The notes beneath the pieces are model-generated. The model was not told the origin of the DNA, did not search any database, and saw only the letters and a program-made list of their open reading frames with translations. From a virus: a stretch of DNA of 45,289 bases. Shown one piece after another: positions 7,301-15,598 of the stretch (its first letter is position 1; each line of letters starts with the position of its first letter). Where the stretch lies: positions 1 to 45,289 of IMG/VR virus record IMGVR_UViG_3300031999_000050. One strand, 5' to 3'. A program made the position numbers and the translations under genes.

Positions 7301-8215
7301 TTATCTCCCCATGCTCGGATAGCGTTTGTGCAGGTTGTCCAGGGCCGCCTGCTCGGCTGGGCTGGCGGTTGCCGCGGCAACTTCGCCCGTGAGTTCCGGA
7401 CTCTTGTTGTAGCGCTTCTTCAACTCCTCGCGCCGCTTCTGCTCGGGTGCGGGTTGCGCAACCCCGGGCTTGCCCGGCACCAGATGCCCCTCGCCGATGG
7501 CCTTGCCGATCTTGTTGAATGCCTTGATCAGATTCGGCGAGTTTTCCAGGCCTCCCCCGGGGCCCCCCGCAATTTCTGCCACCAGTGCTTCGCCACCGAA
7601 GGTCAGGATAGCGCGGCGGGCGATTTCCTCCTGTGCCGCGAAATCGCCCTTCCACTCCGCCTTGAGCGCGGTCAGGCCAGTCTCGCGTTGCTTGGCGTAG
7701 TCGTCCTGGGTGGCCTTGGACGTGGCGAAGATCGCTTCGCGGAAGAAGCCGCTGACGACCTTGGCCGCTTCTTTGCTCAGGCCCGCCTTGAGCGCCAGGG
7801 CCCGCAGATCCTCGTCCTTCGCCTTCAGGTAGGCGCCCAACTGCTCGCGGTGTTTGGCGAACACATCTCCCGCCAGGTGTTCCGGGAACTTGAGTTCGTC
7901 GAAAACGTACTCCTCCGGCTTCTGCGGAGCCGCGGCCAACTTCGCCTGCAGTTCCGTCAACTGCTGCTCGCCGGTGTAGAGGCGATCCAGGACGTCCCCC
8001 CAGCTCTTGTGCTTGAGCAGGTCCTTGAGGAACTTCGGATCTTTCTTGTACTTGTCCGGGGCCTGCGCGAGAAAGGTACCGTCCGCCTTCAGTTCGGGCT
8101 CGGGCGCCGGCGGCACTACTGCCGGTGGAGTCGGTGCAGGCGGAGTTGCCGCAGGTGGCGTAACAACCGCAACAGTTGGATCTGTGAACCACTGGAGATG
8201 CACGTGTTTGAACAT
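7301..8215 (-). CDS. Capsid scaffolding/assembly protein
   Basis: 304 residues. Layout: N-terminal motif VHLQWFTD (5-12), a Pro/Ala-rich linker (15-40), then a long charged helical body, and a basic C-terminus with two similar segments (LKKRYNKSP and LHKRYPSM). Charged, helical proteins with a basic tail directly between portal and coat genes are scaffolds that direct procapsid assembly and are absent from mature heads. The N-terminal motif is shared with the major capsid protein. It lacks visible protease motifs. Confidence 0.7.
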   Translation of the reverse strand: MFKHVHLQWFTDPTVAVVTPPAATPPAPTPPAVVPPAPEPELKADGTFLAQAPDKYKKDPKFLKDLLKHKSWGDVLDRLYTGEQQLTELQAKLAAAPQKPEEYVFDELKFPEHLAGDVFAKHREQLGAYLKAKDEDLRALALKAGLSKEAAKVVSGFFREAIFATSKATQDDYAKQRETGLTALKAEWKGDFAAQEEIARRAILTFGGEALVAEIAGGPGGGLENSPNLIKAFNKIGKAIGEGHLVPGKPGVAQPAPEQKRREELKKRYNKSPELTGEVAAATASPAEQAALDNLHKRYPSMGR

Positions 8216-8223
8216 AGCGCCCC

Positions 8224-8439
8224 CTACGCCGTGATCCGGTGCCGCTGGATCATCCAGACCGAGAAGACGTCCAGAAAGTGAAGGTCCTCATCCTTCCGCG
8301 TGCTCGCCGAAGTGAGTTTGGTCTGATAGGCGGCCAAAAAATCCCGGTCCGACTTGGGGATGGAGGTCTCGAGCTCCAGCTTGTCGATGAGCTTGTTGGC
8401 CTCGACCATCACCACCGCTACCGCGTTCGTGTAAGTCAT
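8224..8439 (-). CDS. Hypothetical protein (71 aa)
   Basis: Starts MTYTNAVAVVMVEANKLIDK and ends DVFSVWMIQRHRITA. Mostly helical. It lies 5 nt after the Bbp19-like stop and 8 nt before the scaffold start, within the head gene operon. No family recognised. Confidence 0.6.
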   Translation of the reverse strand: MTYTNAVAVVMVEANKLIDKLELETSIPKSDRDFLAAYQTKLTSASTRKDEDLHFLDVFSVWMIQRHRITA

Positions 8440-8444
8440 TTCGT

Positions 8445-8720
8445 TTACTCCCTCAGCTGCGCCGGCGGTGTAGCTTCCACCAGCCTCCGCGTCAGCTCAT
8501 ATAGATTGCTCTCCCGGATCGCGCCGATCCGTTTCAAGAGCCGTTTGCCTAGATTTTGTTTGGCCACCAACTGGGGTTCGGGGTCGATCTCGTCCCAGAG
8601 CAGGCACTCCTCCGCCAGGAAATGCGCAAGCACGATCGGACCCACTGCGCTCTGGGCGAACAGCACGTGGTACATCTGGTCGATGTCCGCGTCCGTCAAC
8701 TGCTTGCCGAGGTAGATCAT
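8445..8720 (-). CDS. Bbp19-like head operon protein
   Basis: 91 residues. The pattern (HVLFAQSAVGPIVLAHFLAEECLL, DPEPQLVAKQNLGKRLLKRI, given here in part) fits the small Bbp19-type proteins encoded next to the portal in BPP-1-like phages, whose function is unclear. Its start overlaps the portal stop (ATGA). Gene order portal, Bbp19, scaffold, coat, Bbp16 supports the assignment. Confidence 0.6.
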   Translation of the reverse strand: MIYLGKQLTDADIDQMYHVLFAQSAVGPIVLAHFLAEECLLWDEIDPEPQLVAKQNLGKRLLKRIGAIRESNLYELTRRLVEATPPAQLRE

Positions 8721-10435
8721 GCCCCTGCCCTGCCGCCAGCCGCCATCATCGCCTCCAGGGGACTCCCGGCTTCGGGGCGTTTGCTCATCTTCGATCCCGC
8801 CTCCGCGCCGGACTTAGCCAACTCCGCCTGCTGCATGGCCTGCTGGATCTTGACCCGCTGCTCGCGGATCTTGCTCACTTCCTCATCGGTGCGGATGTCC
8901 TTTTCCGGCACGCCATGCGCGTGGGCCAAGTCCTCCACAATCTCATCATGCTTGGGCCGGTCCATAACCGCTTCCTGCGAGGGCACCATCCTCAGATCTT
9001 CGAGGAATCCCACAATACCATGCCGCTTGAACACCCGCTGCTGGGCTACCGCCAGCGGGCCGATGAAGACGACCTCCATCCCATACTTGAGTTTCCGCGG
9101 GTTGTCCGCCACCCAGTCGACCAGAACCTGCGGGGCAGCCGGCAGCCGACCCGCGCGACCCGCAATAGAGGCCGTCCGCTCGATGATCCGCTTAGGCCCC
9201 TCGGTCAGGTATTGATTGACCAGGGGCGCCAGGATAATCGCCTTTTCGCCGAGAACCTCTTCAATCTCGGTTGCCGTCTGCTGTTTGCGCTCCATGAGCA
9301 GGCGTAGAAAAATGTCGTAGAAATAGTGTCTCTTGACATTTTCTTCGAGCCTCTCCAGGAGTTGGAAGCCCGCAGGCAGTTGGATGCCCTGATGGATCGG
9401 ATAGATGCTGCCGGCGGGATACTGTTTGTCGTACCAGTTCCATGCTCCCGGGTTTTTGGAGAGTTGGCCGCGGCGCTCAATGGGCGCGTCCATGGCCGGG
9501 TCAACTATACGCTGGGCTCCCAGGATAGTGGCCATGCTCATGCCGCTGGCCATCTTAGTGTCCCGAATCGCGTTGCTGCCAGGAGAGCGGCCATATTCCT
9601 CGCCTCCGTCCTGAATGCAGCGCGCGGTGATGATCGGCATTTCGTCGAAGCCTTCCTCGCGCAGCATCCTGCCCATTTCGATGTCCACGTAGAAGGAGGC
9701 GATCGGCTTGTGTAGATAGTGCAGGAGGCCCTCGATCCGCTCTTGCCGCGGCAACAGCGCCCAGAGACATCTTACCTCGCTGAGCGGACTCTTCTCTGCC
9801 TGCTTGACGCGCTTCTCACCCACAGCTTCTTCGCCGAAATAGTCCACCAAGTTCCGCAAGCTGATGTAGTATTCGCGCAGCTCGATGTCGATCTCCCCTT
9901 GCTCATTCTCCCCGATGAAGATCTCTACCGGGTGAAATACCTTGTAGAACGGATACTGTTTGCCTGGCTGGTCGCCCGGGAAACAGCTTGCCGTGCCGAT
10001 GCTCCCCAGGTCCCGAAGGTAGATACCCAGCGCCTTGTATAAGCCGCCGCCCTGAAATTCGTCGTACATCTGCTCTTCATAATCCTGCAGGTACTGCTTA
10101 ACCTCGCTGATTTCGTTCAACTCCCGTTGTCTCATCTTGTAGCGCGCCCACCGGGAAGTCGGCGAGGCTGTGTTTCCCAGGATGCCATCGGCCCAGACGT
10201 GCAGACAGTGGGTCCCGATGTCGTTGTAGACGTTGGAATGCGTGCTCATGCCTTTTTTGTCAATCCCGAGAAGTAAGATCTCCCGATCGGGCAAGATGTA
10301 TTCCGCCACTTCCCGCCAGCGCTCTTCATGCCTCTTGCGCCGGGCCCGGTGCAGCTCGAGCAGCCGGATCAACTCCTTGGCCAACTCGACCTGTTTCAGG
10401 CTGTTCTCTTTTTCGAGGACGATTGCATCAGCCAT
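8717..10435 (-). CDS. Portal protein (head-tail connector, T7 gp8-like)
   Basis: 572 residues. The opening (ELIRLLELHRARRKRHEERWREVAEYILPDRE, quoted in part) and the GIYLRDLGSIGTA / YEMVVFIGPLAVAQQ-type segments are those of podovirus head-to-tail connector proteins, which form the dodecameric DNA channel and bind terminase. GRSPGSNAIRDTK and AMDAPIERRGQLSKNPGAWN are also family-like. Start ATG at 10435 overlaps the terminase stop by one base. The C-terminal helix is Gln/Lys-rich. Length is normal for the family (500-600). Confidence 0.9.
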   Translation of the reverse strand: MADAIVLEKENSLKQVELAKELIRLLELHRARRKRHEERWREVAEYILPDREILLLGIDKKGMSTHSNVYNDIGTHCLHVWADGILGNTASPTSRWARYKMRQRELNEISEVKQYLQDYEEQMYDEFQGGGLYKALGIYLRDLGSIGTASCFPGDQPGKQYPFYKVFHPVEIFIGENEQGEIDIELREYYISLRNLVDYFGEEAVGEKRVKQAEKSPLSEVRCLWALLPRQERIEGLLHYLHKPIASFYVDIEMGRMLREEGFDEMPIITARCIQDGGEEYGRSPGSNAIRDTKMASGMSMATILGAQRIVDPAMDAPIERRGQLSKNPGAWNWYDKQYPAGSIYPIHQGIQLPAGFQLLERLEENVKRHYFYDIFLRLLMERKQQTATEIEEVLGEKAIILAPLVNQYLTEGPKRIIERTASIAGRAGRLPAAPQVLVDWVADNPRKLKYGMEVVFIGPLAVAQQRVFKRHGIVGFLEDLRMVPSQEAVMDRPKHDEIVEDLAHAHGVPEKDIRTDEEVSKIREQRVKIQQAMQQAELAKSGAEAGSKMSKRPEAGSPLEAMMAAGGRAGA

Positions 10436-12783
10436 CAGCTCCGGCCACCTCCGGGGCGCCAGGAGTAAGGATCGTAACCAGTGCCTTCCAGAGGATTATA
10501 GTGGTCGCGGTAGGGAAGATTCAATACCGGGTCGCGAGCATCCGGGCGCAAGTCGGGTTTGAAGATGCGAACCATCAGATATTGCAGCGCGTCGTGACAA
10601 TTCCCTACCAAGACGCGATTGGCGAAGAATGAATGTGAGCCTTCGACGGTTAGATCGTAAACCCTATGCTTCTGGTGCAGTCGCTTTCTGGCTAGAAGCC
10701 GGATGCTCTTTTCTGCGCATTCGCTGCTGGCAGGCGGGAGAACAGAATCCGCGCTTCCGAGATTGAGGATACGTCCAATAATCCTTGCCGCACACGGTGC
10801 ATGCGTATTTTTGCTTTCGCTGTCTCTTCCAGCTTTCCCTGCCGTGATCTCGATGCCAGTCTCTTCCTTCAGCTGAGCCATGCCATTTTTTCGCCGCTTC
10901 TCTTGCAGCCCTGATTCCACGAGCCATTTGTTCGGGTATTTCTTTGATGTTCTTGCGGACATGATATTGCCCGTGTGTTGAGACAGCAAGGATGCAAAGG
11001 TTCTCCGGTCGATTGTCGCCTCGGTCCCCGTTGAGATGATGAACACAGTATCCCTTGGGCACTGATCGTCCGCTTGTATGCTCCCAAACCACGCGGTGCA
11101 TGAGCTTTCCGCCATGTTTGAGCCAGTCAGATTTGTAGTACCCGCCTGGCTTCTGGTAATAGCGGATTCCAAGATACTCTTGAACTTCGTGAATGCGCGG
11201 GCGACCCATGGCCTTCTCCTTGCCCCGATGATCCTGTCATCGTATCGCAAAGCATCAGCGCGTACAATACCCCTGGCCGTATAAATTGGATGATCGCCCG
11301 TGCATACCAAGCGCCTTCCACCTGACATTCGCAGGACCAATATCTCATCCGCTTCTCGGCTCATGGTCGCCGTTACGAGTCGTGGCCCATCAGGCGTCGT
11401 TACCGTTTCGCCCACGAGTATTGCTTCGATGGGCCGCGTGCCGGCTGGCGTATCAACCAAAGTTCCGCCAACAAGGCAATGGCTGTACTTGTTCTTGAGC
11501 ACGTTCGGCAGAAACTCGCCCATGAGGCTCTTGTTGGGAGGGTAGCAGTAGCCGCCGAGGAAGCCGTTGATCAACCTCGTACAACTGGGATCGATGAGCA
11601 CGCCCTCGATACGCGCCAGCATCTGGTCGACGGACTCCACGCGGGCCTGAAAGTTCTGCTCGCTGGGCAGCACATCCACGCCGCAGTCGTGCATCAGCTC
11701 GGCATTGCTGGTGAAGCCGCCCTCGCGCTTGGGATACTGCGCGCTGCCAGCGGGATCTGCCCAGTGCGTGATGTCCTTGGCGCCGCGGAACTCCATGTTG
11801 AGCTGGTGCACCACGTAGTTGGTGAAGTCGACGATGCCCATGCGGTCGCTGAAATATTCGCGCAAGATATGGGCCCGCATGGGAGAGGGGATCTGCGCCA
11901 CCACGCAGGCGGGGCAGTTGCCGCTATTGTCCCAGCCCATGATCAATTCCCCACCCAGCCAGGGGATCGGGGCCTTGGCGACGTGGTACTCGCGACGGAA
12001 GTTGTTGTAGACGAGCTTGCCGATGATCATGACCCCGGGCTTGCCGTCGATGTACATCTCTATCCAGTCGGGGTTGTCGCGGTAGACTAGGCGTAGCTGC
12101 GCGTAGTAGTCCGGCGGCAGGTTCTGCGCATTCTCCCCCGGGGGCTGCCAGTACCCGCAGTGCCCGGGTAGCGGCGCCCTCGGTGGCAGCGGCCCCGGCG
12201 GGGGCTTGTGCCAGGCGAAATCGGAATAGGTGGGGTCGTCAATTTCCGGGGGGTTGCTGGTTTCGAGGCCGTACTTCTCTGGGCATTTCTTGGGGAAGCG
12301 GCCAATGCGGTTTTTCAGCATCAACTTGATCGCTTGCGGGACCTCGATGGACTCGTCGATCCAGTAGCCGGTGATCTCCAGAGACTTCAGTTTCCGAATG
12401 TGCTCGGGCCTATCGCAAGAGCGAAACAAGATCTCCGCCTCGTAGCCCTCTGCGCGGATCGTAAGTTCCATCCGACTCTCAGACCAATCGCTGGAATTGA
12501 ATGCTTCGGGGAACCACTCCCTTATCGTGCGCAGCGTACTATCACGGAGCTCAATGTATGTATTTCTCACCACCACCCAGCGTGTCTTCGCTATCCCATA
12601 TGTGTCGAACAGGTGTTCCGGAATAAAGCCGCCGATCTCCAGGGCCGCCGCGGTGGTCTTGCCTGAGCCAACAGGGCCTATGATGCAGCGGTTGATGGAG
12701 TTGTCGCTGTGAAAGAGCCGCAGCGTGGGCAGCGGCTCGTAGTTGATGCGGTCGGTTTCGGCTTTGGTCGGAGCCGCAATCAC
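10435..12783 (-). CDS. Terminase large subunit interrupted by an intein
   Basis: 782 residues, of which 436-728 are an intein, leaving a 489-residue extein of normal TerL length. Motor domain: Walker A GPVGSGKT (36-43), Walker B ITGYWIDES (D143, E144). The nuclease domain has MGWDNSGNCPA near the first acidic motif. The insertion splits KNKYSH from CHDALQYL, the third acidic nuclease motif, so packaging activity needs protein splicing. The mature protein should cut and pump DNA through the portal. The stop overlaps the portal start. The gene upstream is a structural gene 3 nt away, while the terminase small subunit lies further off, separated by a nuclease and small genes. Confidence 0.9.
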   Translation of the reverse strand: MIAAPTKAETDRINYEPLPTLRLFHSDNSINRCIIGPVGSGKTTAAALEIGGFIPEHLFDTYGIAKTRWVVVRNTYIELRDSTLRTIREWFPEAFNSSDWSESRMELTIRAEGYEAEILFRSCDRPEHIRKLKSLEITGYWIDESIEVPQAIKLMLKNRIGRFPKKCPEKYGLETSNPPEIDDPTYSDFAWHKPPPGPLPPRAPLPGHCGYWQPPGENAQNLPPDYYAQLRLVYRDNPDWIEMYIDGKPGVMIIGKLVYNNFRREYHVAKAPIPWLGGELIMGWDNSGNCPACVVAQIPSPMRAHILREYFSDRMGIVDFTNYVVHQLNMEFRGAKDITHWADPAGSAQYPKREGGFTSNAELMHDCGVDVLPSEQNFQARVESVDQMLARIEGVLIDPSCTRLINGFLGGYCYPPNKSLMGEFLPNVLKNKYSHCLVGGTLVDTPAGTRPIEAILVGETVTTPDGPRLVTATMSREADEILVLRMSGGRRLVCTGDHPIYTARGIVRADALRYDDRIIGARRRPWVARAFTKFKSILESAITRSQAGTTNLTGSNMAESSCTAWFGSIQADDQCPRDTVFIISTGTEATIDRRTFASLLSQHTGNIMSARTSKKYPNKWLVESGLQEKRRKNGMAQLKEETGIEITAGKAGRDSESKNTHAPCAARIIGRILNLGSADSVLPPASSECAEKSIRLLARKRLHQKHRVYDLTVEGSHSFFANRVLVGNCHDALQYLMVRIFKPDLRPDARDPVLNLPYRDHYNPLEGTGYDPYSWRPGGGRS
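10600..11478 (-). mobile_element. Intein (293 residues) in the terminase large subunit
   Basis: Splicing motifs are visible in the terminase frame. Block A begins at Cys1 (CLVGGTLVDTPAGTRPIEAI). Block B is LVCTGDHPIYT. Blocks F/G are VYDLTVEGSHSFFANRVLV then GN, followed by Cys+1 of the extein. The penultimate residue is Gly, not the usual His; some active inteins lack that His. Between blocks B and F the intein frame (~170 residues) has no recognisable endonuclease; an HNH endonuclease gene fills the same DNA in another frame. The insertion point is a conserved nuclease-site motif, a typical intein location. Confidence 0.88.
10664..11209 (-). CDS. HNH homing endonuclease nested out of frame inside the intein
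   Basis: 181 residues, in a frame shifted relative to the terminase/intein frame. HNH core: YCVHHLNGDRGDNRPENL with H57-H58 and N66/N70, then STHGQYH. C-terminal zinc ribbon CTVCGKDYW and FCSPAC. The start has AAGGAG 6 nt upstream of ATG, inside intein codons (GARRRPW), so it can be translated on its own from the terminase mRNA. It ends just before intein block F. It likely cuts intein-less terminase alleles so that the intein is copied by repair. Normally the endonuclease is in frame within the intein; here both frames stay open over ~546 bp. Confidence 0.85.
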   Translation of the reverse strand: MGRPRIHEVQEYLGIRYYQKPGGYYKSDWLKHGGKLMHRVVWEHTSGRSVPKGYCVHHLNGDRGDNRPENLCILAVSTHGQYHVRKNIKEIPEQMARGIRAAREAAKKWHGSAEGRDWHRDHGRESWKRQRKQKYACTVCGKDYWTYPQSRKRGFCSPACQQRMRRKEHPASSQKATAPEA

Positions 12784-12786
12784 TTT

Positions 12787-13506
12787 CTAAGCGACCCGTT
12801 CCAGGGCCAGGTGCGCCGATCCGATGCCTCCGGTCACGGCCGCTATGGAGCGGATCTTCAAGTCCGTTCCCGGCAGGAAGTCGAACTCGTAGGCCGGCCA
12901 ATGGTCGCGGTCGCTGCCGGCGGCCAGGGTGAAGGGCATCTGGTAGATCCAGACCCCGCCCAGCGTTCGCGTCAGCAGGTAATGCGTGACGATCTGCGCC
13001 CGGGCCGTCATGTAGAGTTGCCGCAGGCGGTAGGTCACGCCCATGGGTACGGTGTAGAAGCCGCTCATGGTGCGGTTCATCCCGATCGCGACCCAGCCGC
13101 AGAGTTTGGTCAAGTCGGAGGGCACGCCCGCTGTCTGCGTGACCGCGGAGTCGGCGATGTAGATGATGCCGGCGTTCTTGAGGCCAGTGCCGACCGCAAT
13201 CACCTCAGCGCCCAAAAGGCGCAGGTAGGCCTTGGTGCTCACCACCGCCGTCTGGCCGTTGAGGTTGATGTCCTCGATCTGCAGTTTGAGATCCGCGTCT
13301 AGGCCTATCAACCGTAGCTTCCAGGCTCCGGTGCCGGAGGTCAGTACGTCCTGGGCGCTACCGCTGGATATGTCCAGTGTCACAGCCGCGGCGAACGGCA
13401 GCCAATCCTGGGATGCGTCCCAGCAGTCCTCTTCGGTGTTAGCGATAGCGCCGTTGAAGCCAAGCACCAATACGCTTTTACCAGTTAACTGCTCTAAAAG
13501 AGTCAT
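12787..13506 (-). CDS. Predicted virion structural protein (beta-rich)
   Basis: 239 residues. It follows a pattern common in environmental podovirus structural proteins: EDCWDASQDWLPF, then LTSGTGAWKLRLIGLDADL, INLNGQTAVVSTKAYLRLL, NAGIIYIADSA, and GFYTVPMGVTYRLRQLYM. Predicted beta-sandwich; possible head or tail decoration. It sits just upstream of the terminase (3 nt gap). Exact role unknown. Confidence 0.6.
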   Translation of the reverse strand: MTLLEQLTGKSVLVLGFNGAIANTEEDCWDASQDWLPFAAAVTLDISSGSAQDVLTSGTGAWKLRLIGLDADLKLQIEDINLNGQTAVVSTKAYLRLLGAEVIAVGTGLKNAGIIYIADSAVTQTAGVPSDLTKLCGWVAIGMNRTMSGFYTVPMGVTYRLRQLYMTARAQIVTHYLLTRTLGGVWIYQMPFTLAAGSDRDHWPAYEFDFLPGTDLKIRSIAAVTGGIGSAHLALERVA

Positions 13507-13516
13507 AATCTGCCTC

Positions 13517-13954
13517 CTACTTCTTGCCCAGTACTAAACGATGGAACTTCCCATGTTCGGCTTGACTGGATAGCACAACGAGATTGTCCAGATCGTTGTT
13601 CGAGGGATTGCCATCACGATGATGAACGATCTGACTCTTGCTGGCATTCGTCAAGATACGATGCAGTAATTGCTTCTTCCCGCGACCTCTTTGAAAGTAA
13701 ATGTAACCGGTGTTCCCTTCCCAGACTGAACCGCGTAACGGTCGGTGATTGAAACAGATTTTTGAACAGAAGCGAGCATATCGTCCTCGATGACTATAGC
13801 CTTTGAACTCTTTCCCACATCCTTCGCAACGCAACATCTTCCGAGATCCTTGACCAAGATTGTGGCCATGGACATAGGATCTTTCTCGCTTTCGGTCATC
13901 ATACCTAGACAATAGACGACCACAACCACAAGCGCAGGTTATCTTCGTCATCAT
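13517..13954 (-). CDS. Free-standing HNH endonuclease with zinc-binding N-terminus
   Basis: 145 residues from MMTKITCACGCGRLLS. N-terminal Cys pairs (CACGC, CEGCGKEF, FCSKIC) suggest zinc binding. The HNH core is QLLHRILTNASKSQIVHHRD with GNPSNNDLDNLVVLSS and EHGKFH. It lies between a small basic protein and the virion structural gene near the terminase, in the same direction, as selfish HNH genes often do. It probably makes a homing cut in related phages; an alternative is a packaging-linked nicking role. Confidence 0.8.
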   Translation of the reverse strand: MMTKITCACGCGRLLSRYDDRKRERSYVHGHNLGQGSRKMLRCEGCGKEFKGYSHRGRYARFCSKICFNHRPLRGSVWEGNTGYIYFQRGRGKKQLLHRILTNASKSQIVHHRDGNPSNNDLDNLVVLSSQAEHGKFHRLVLGKK

Positions 13955-13957
13955 GGT

Positions 13958-14107
13958 CTAGCTCCTGCGCGTTTTGCGCCGCGGGCGTCTGCCCGTCTTC
14001 AGGCTTAGGCCCGTCCTGCTTTGCGCAATCCGGGCTGACTTGCCTTTGCTGTAGCCCTTTCTTTTCAGCGCACTGTAGACCCGATGAACCTTTGTACCCT
14101 CTGGCAT
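13958..14107 (-). CDS. Small basic phage protein (49 aa)
   Basis: Starts MPEGTKVHRVYSALKRKGYS and ends GRRPRRKTRRS. Very basic, with a helix-turn segment KGKSARIAQSRTGLSLKTGR. Similar short proteins (VHRVY-ALKRKGYSK-SAARIAQ-TG-SLKTGR type) are frequent in phage genomes near terminase genes; the function is not established. Another frame over the same DNA (13905-14114) looks like a shadow. The stop lies 3 nt before the HNH gene. Confidence 0.65.
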   Translation of the reverse strand: MPEGTKVHRVYSALKRKGYSKGKSARIAQSRTGLSLKTGRRPRRKTRRS

Positions 14108-14147
14108 GAATCAACTGTAGTAACTGGGCGGGAAAAAATCAATAGTT

Positions 14148-14582
14148 TTACTTCGGGCTCCACCTGCCACTGATTTTGATGCCGATCTCGTCGTAGGCGC
14201 CTTCCCAGCCGGCTACCGGCTGGTAATAGAAAGCATAGACCATCTGCGGATGCCGGCAAGCGTGAAGGTAGTGCAACTCAATGCTCTTCCACCGAAGGCC
14301 AGAACGGAATTCATAGAACAGCGCTTCCGGTGCATAGTTCCATACGCCATCCTGCTGCATCTGCACGCGTATGCCACCGCCGATGAATGCGAAGCCGAAC
14401 ATCTCGACCTCGGCCTGCAGGTCGGTGTAGAAGATCGGCCCGCTGTCCTTTGCGGACACGTCCATAGGGTAGTAGTAGTCGCCCTCGTAGTAGAACACCT
14501 GCGCCTCGCGCTGGTACATGATGAAGCCGTTCTGAGGCACAATACCCGCCTCAAGGGCAAAAATAAAAGCTAACCAGTTCAT
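14148..14582 (-). CDS. Hypothetical protein, possible beta-barrel or exported
   Basis: 144 residues. The N-terminus MNWLAFIFALEAGIVPQNG is hydrophobic and could be a short signal or anchor. The rest is rich in aromatic residues with alternating strands (YYEGDYYYPMDV, ELHYLHACRHPQMVYAFYY, IGIKISGRW). Its start overlaps the terminase small subunit stop as ATGA. Alternating aromatic strands might suggest an outer-membrane beta-barrel, but this is only a pattern. No family recognised. Confidence 0.6.
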   Translation of the reverse strand: MNWLAFIFALEAGIVPQNGFIMYQREAQVFYYEGDYYYPMDVSAKDSGPIFYTDLQAEVEMFGFAFIGGGIRVQMQQDGVWNYAPEALFYEFRSGLRWKSIELHYLHACRHPQMVYAFYYQPVAGWEGAYDEIGIKISGRWSPK

Positions 14583-15235
14583 ACGATTCTCTCCTGTCTT
14601 TTCTTTTTGATCTTGCCGCCCACCACGTAGATGATGCCCACGTTCTGCTGCACGCCGCCGCCGGCGACCTGCTTGCGGGCTCCGTGTACGTCGGCGAGCA
14701 GCTCCGTGGCGCGCATGCGCGTGGCGTTGTCCTCGACCTCAATCGTTTCTCGTTGCGTCAGTACATACGGCATCTTGGCTGGTGCACCCTTCCTGGAGCG
14801 CGGCCGAATCACTTCGCTTTTCACGATCTCTTTCAGCGTATTCGCGTTCAACCGTTTCTCGTTTTCTACAGCAAGCCGCACCGCTGATTGTCCGCCAGCA
14901 ATAAAGGCTTCGACCACCTTTGTGTCCGCGCCCTGGCTCTTGGCGTAGGCGATTTCTCGCATGGCCATTCTAGAAGCCGTCGCCGTTTTCATCGTCTTAC
15001 GCTTCTCTGGCCAGACCTTGAAATAGGCAGTCGCGGCCTTGTGGTGATTCTGAGTCCATTCGAGATAGACCTGTATCGCTTGCTCATGTCGGACAGGATC
15101 TTCCTCCCGCGTGAGCCGGCCCCGTTTGCCACGGCCTGGCAGAATTACATCGTGCCGGTTCTTGCCGCTCTTGTTGACCTTCTTTGCCTGCGAGTTCTGT
15201 TGTGGTTTCTTCTTGATCTCAGCCAAGGCGGGCAC
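14579..15235 (-). CDS. Probable terminase small subunit
   Basis: 218 residues. Basic N-terminal tail, then a helical segment (VYLEWTQNHHKAATAYFKVW, TATASRMAMREIAYAK) that resembles the helix-turn-helix of TerS proteins which recognise phage DNA. A C-terminal NATRMRATELLADVHGARK region followed by IIYVVGGKIKKKRQ fits oligomerisation and tail segments. Position upstream of TerL in the same operon agrees, though four genes lie between. Not a certain assignment. Confidence 0.5.
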   Translation of the reverse strand: MPALAEIKKKPQQNSQAKKVNKSGKNRHDVILPGRGKRGRLTREEDPVRHEQAIQVYLEWTQNHHKAATAYFKVWPEKRKTMKTATASRMAMREIAYAKSQGADTKVVEAFIAGGQSAVRLAVENEKRLNANTLKEIVKSEVIRPRSRKGAPAKMPYVLTQRETIEVEDNATRMRATELLADVHGARKQVAGGGVQQNVGIIYVVGGKIKKKRQERIV

Positions 15236-15268
15236 GTCAACCCTTCGACGTTGGGAGCCAGATCTGGA

Positions 15269-15598
15269 TCATATGCTGATCCTCCCCCTGTGGGCTCTCA
15301 GGCCCATCATGAAGGCCATCAGGTCCCAATCCGGGTCAGACTTTATCAGGTAGTCCTCGAACCAGGCCTCCATCTTGCCGGTATCCTTTCGCTTTACCAA
15401 AAAAAGCAACTCTCGGCTGGCTTTCATCATTACCGGATAGCCCATTATACCAGTGAGTATCTTGAAAAGCCCCAAGCCACTACCGAGCCGAGCCCGCCTT
15501 ATCCCCCGTTTGCTGGCGATGATGAAGTCGATCTCGCCCCCCATGTCAGGGAGGCTGTTCCTTCTCTGGATGAAATAGTCGATGAAAGGTTGCTTCAT
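15269..15598 (-). CDS. Hypothetical protein (109 aa)
   Basis: Start MKQPFIDYFIQRRNSLPDMG at 15598, overlapping the upstream stop as ATGA; the longer frame upstream duplicates another gene and was not used. Contains MGGEIDFIIASKRGIRRAR and DPDWDLMAFMMGLRAHRG. Likely soluble, helical. No family recognised. Confidence 0.6.
   Translation of the reverse strand: MKQPFIDYFIQRRNSLPDMGGEIDFIIASKRGIRRARLGSGLGLFKILTGIMGYPVMMKASRELLFLVKRKDTGKMEAWFEDYLIKSDPDWDLMAFMMGLRAHRGRISI

Noticed and set aside
7070-8281. 403-residue plus-strand frame opposite the scaffold gene
   Set aside because: Leu/Arg-rich low-complexity translation typical of an antisense shadow; it also crosses four real genes.
13905-14114. 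69-residue frame starting MIHARGYKG
   Set aside because: It overlaps the better-supported 49-residue basic protein (13958-14107) in another frame and runs into the HNH gene.
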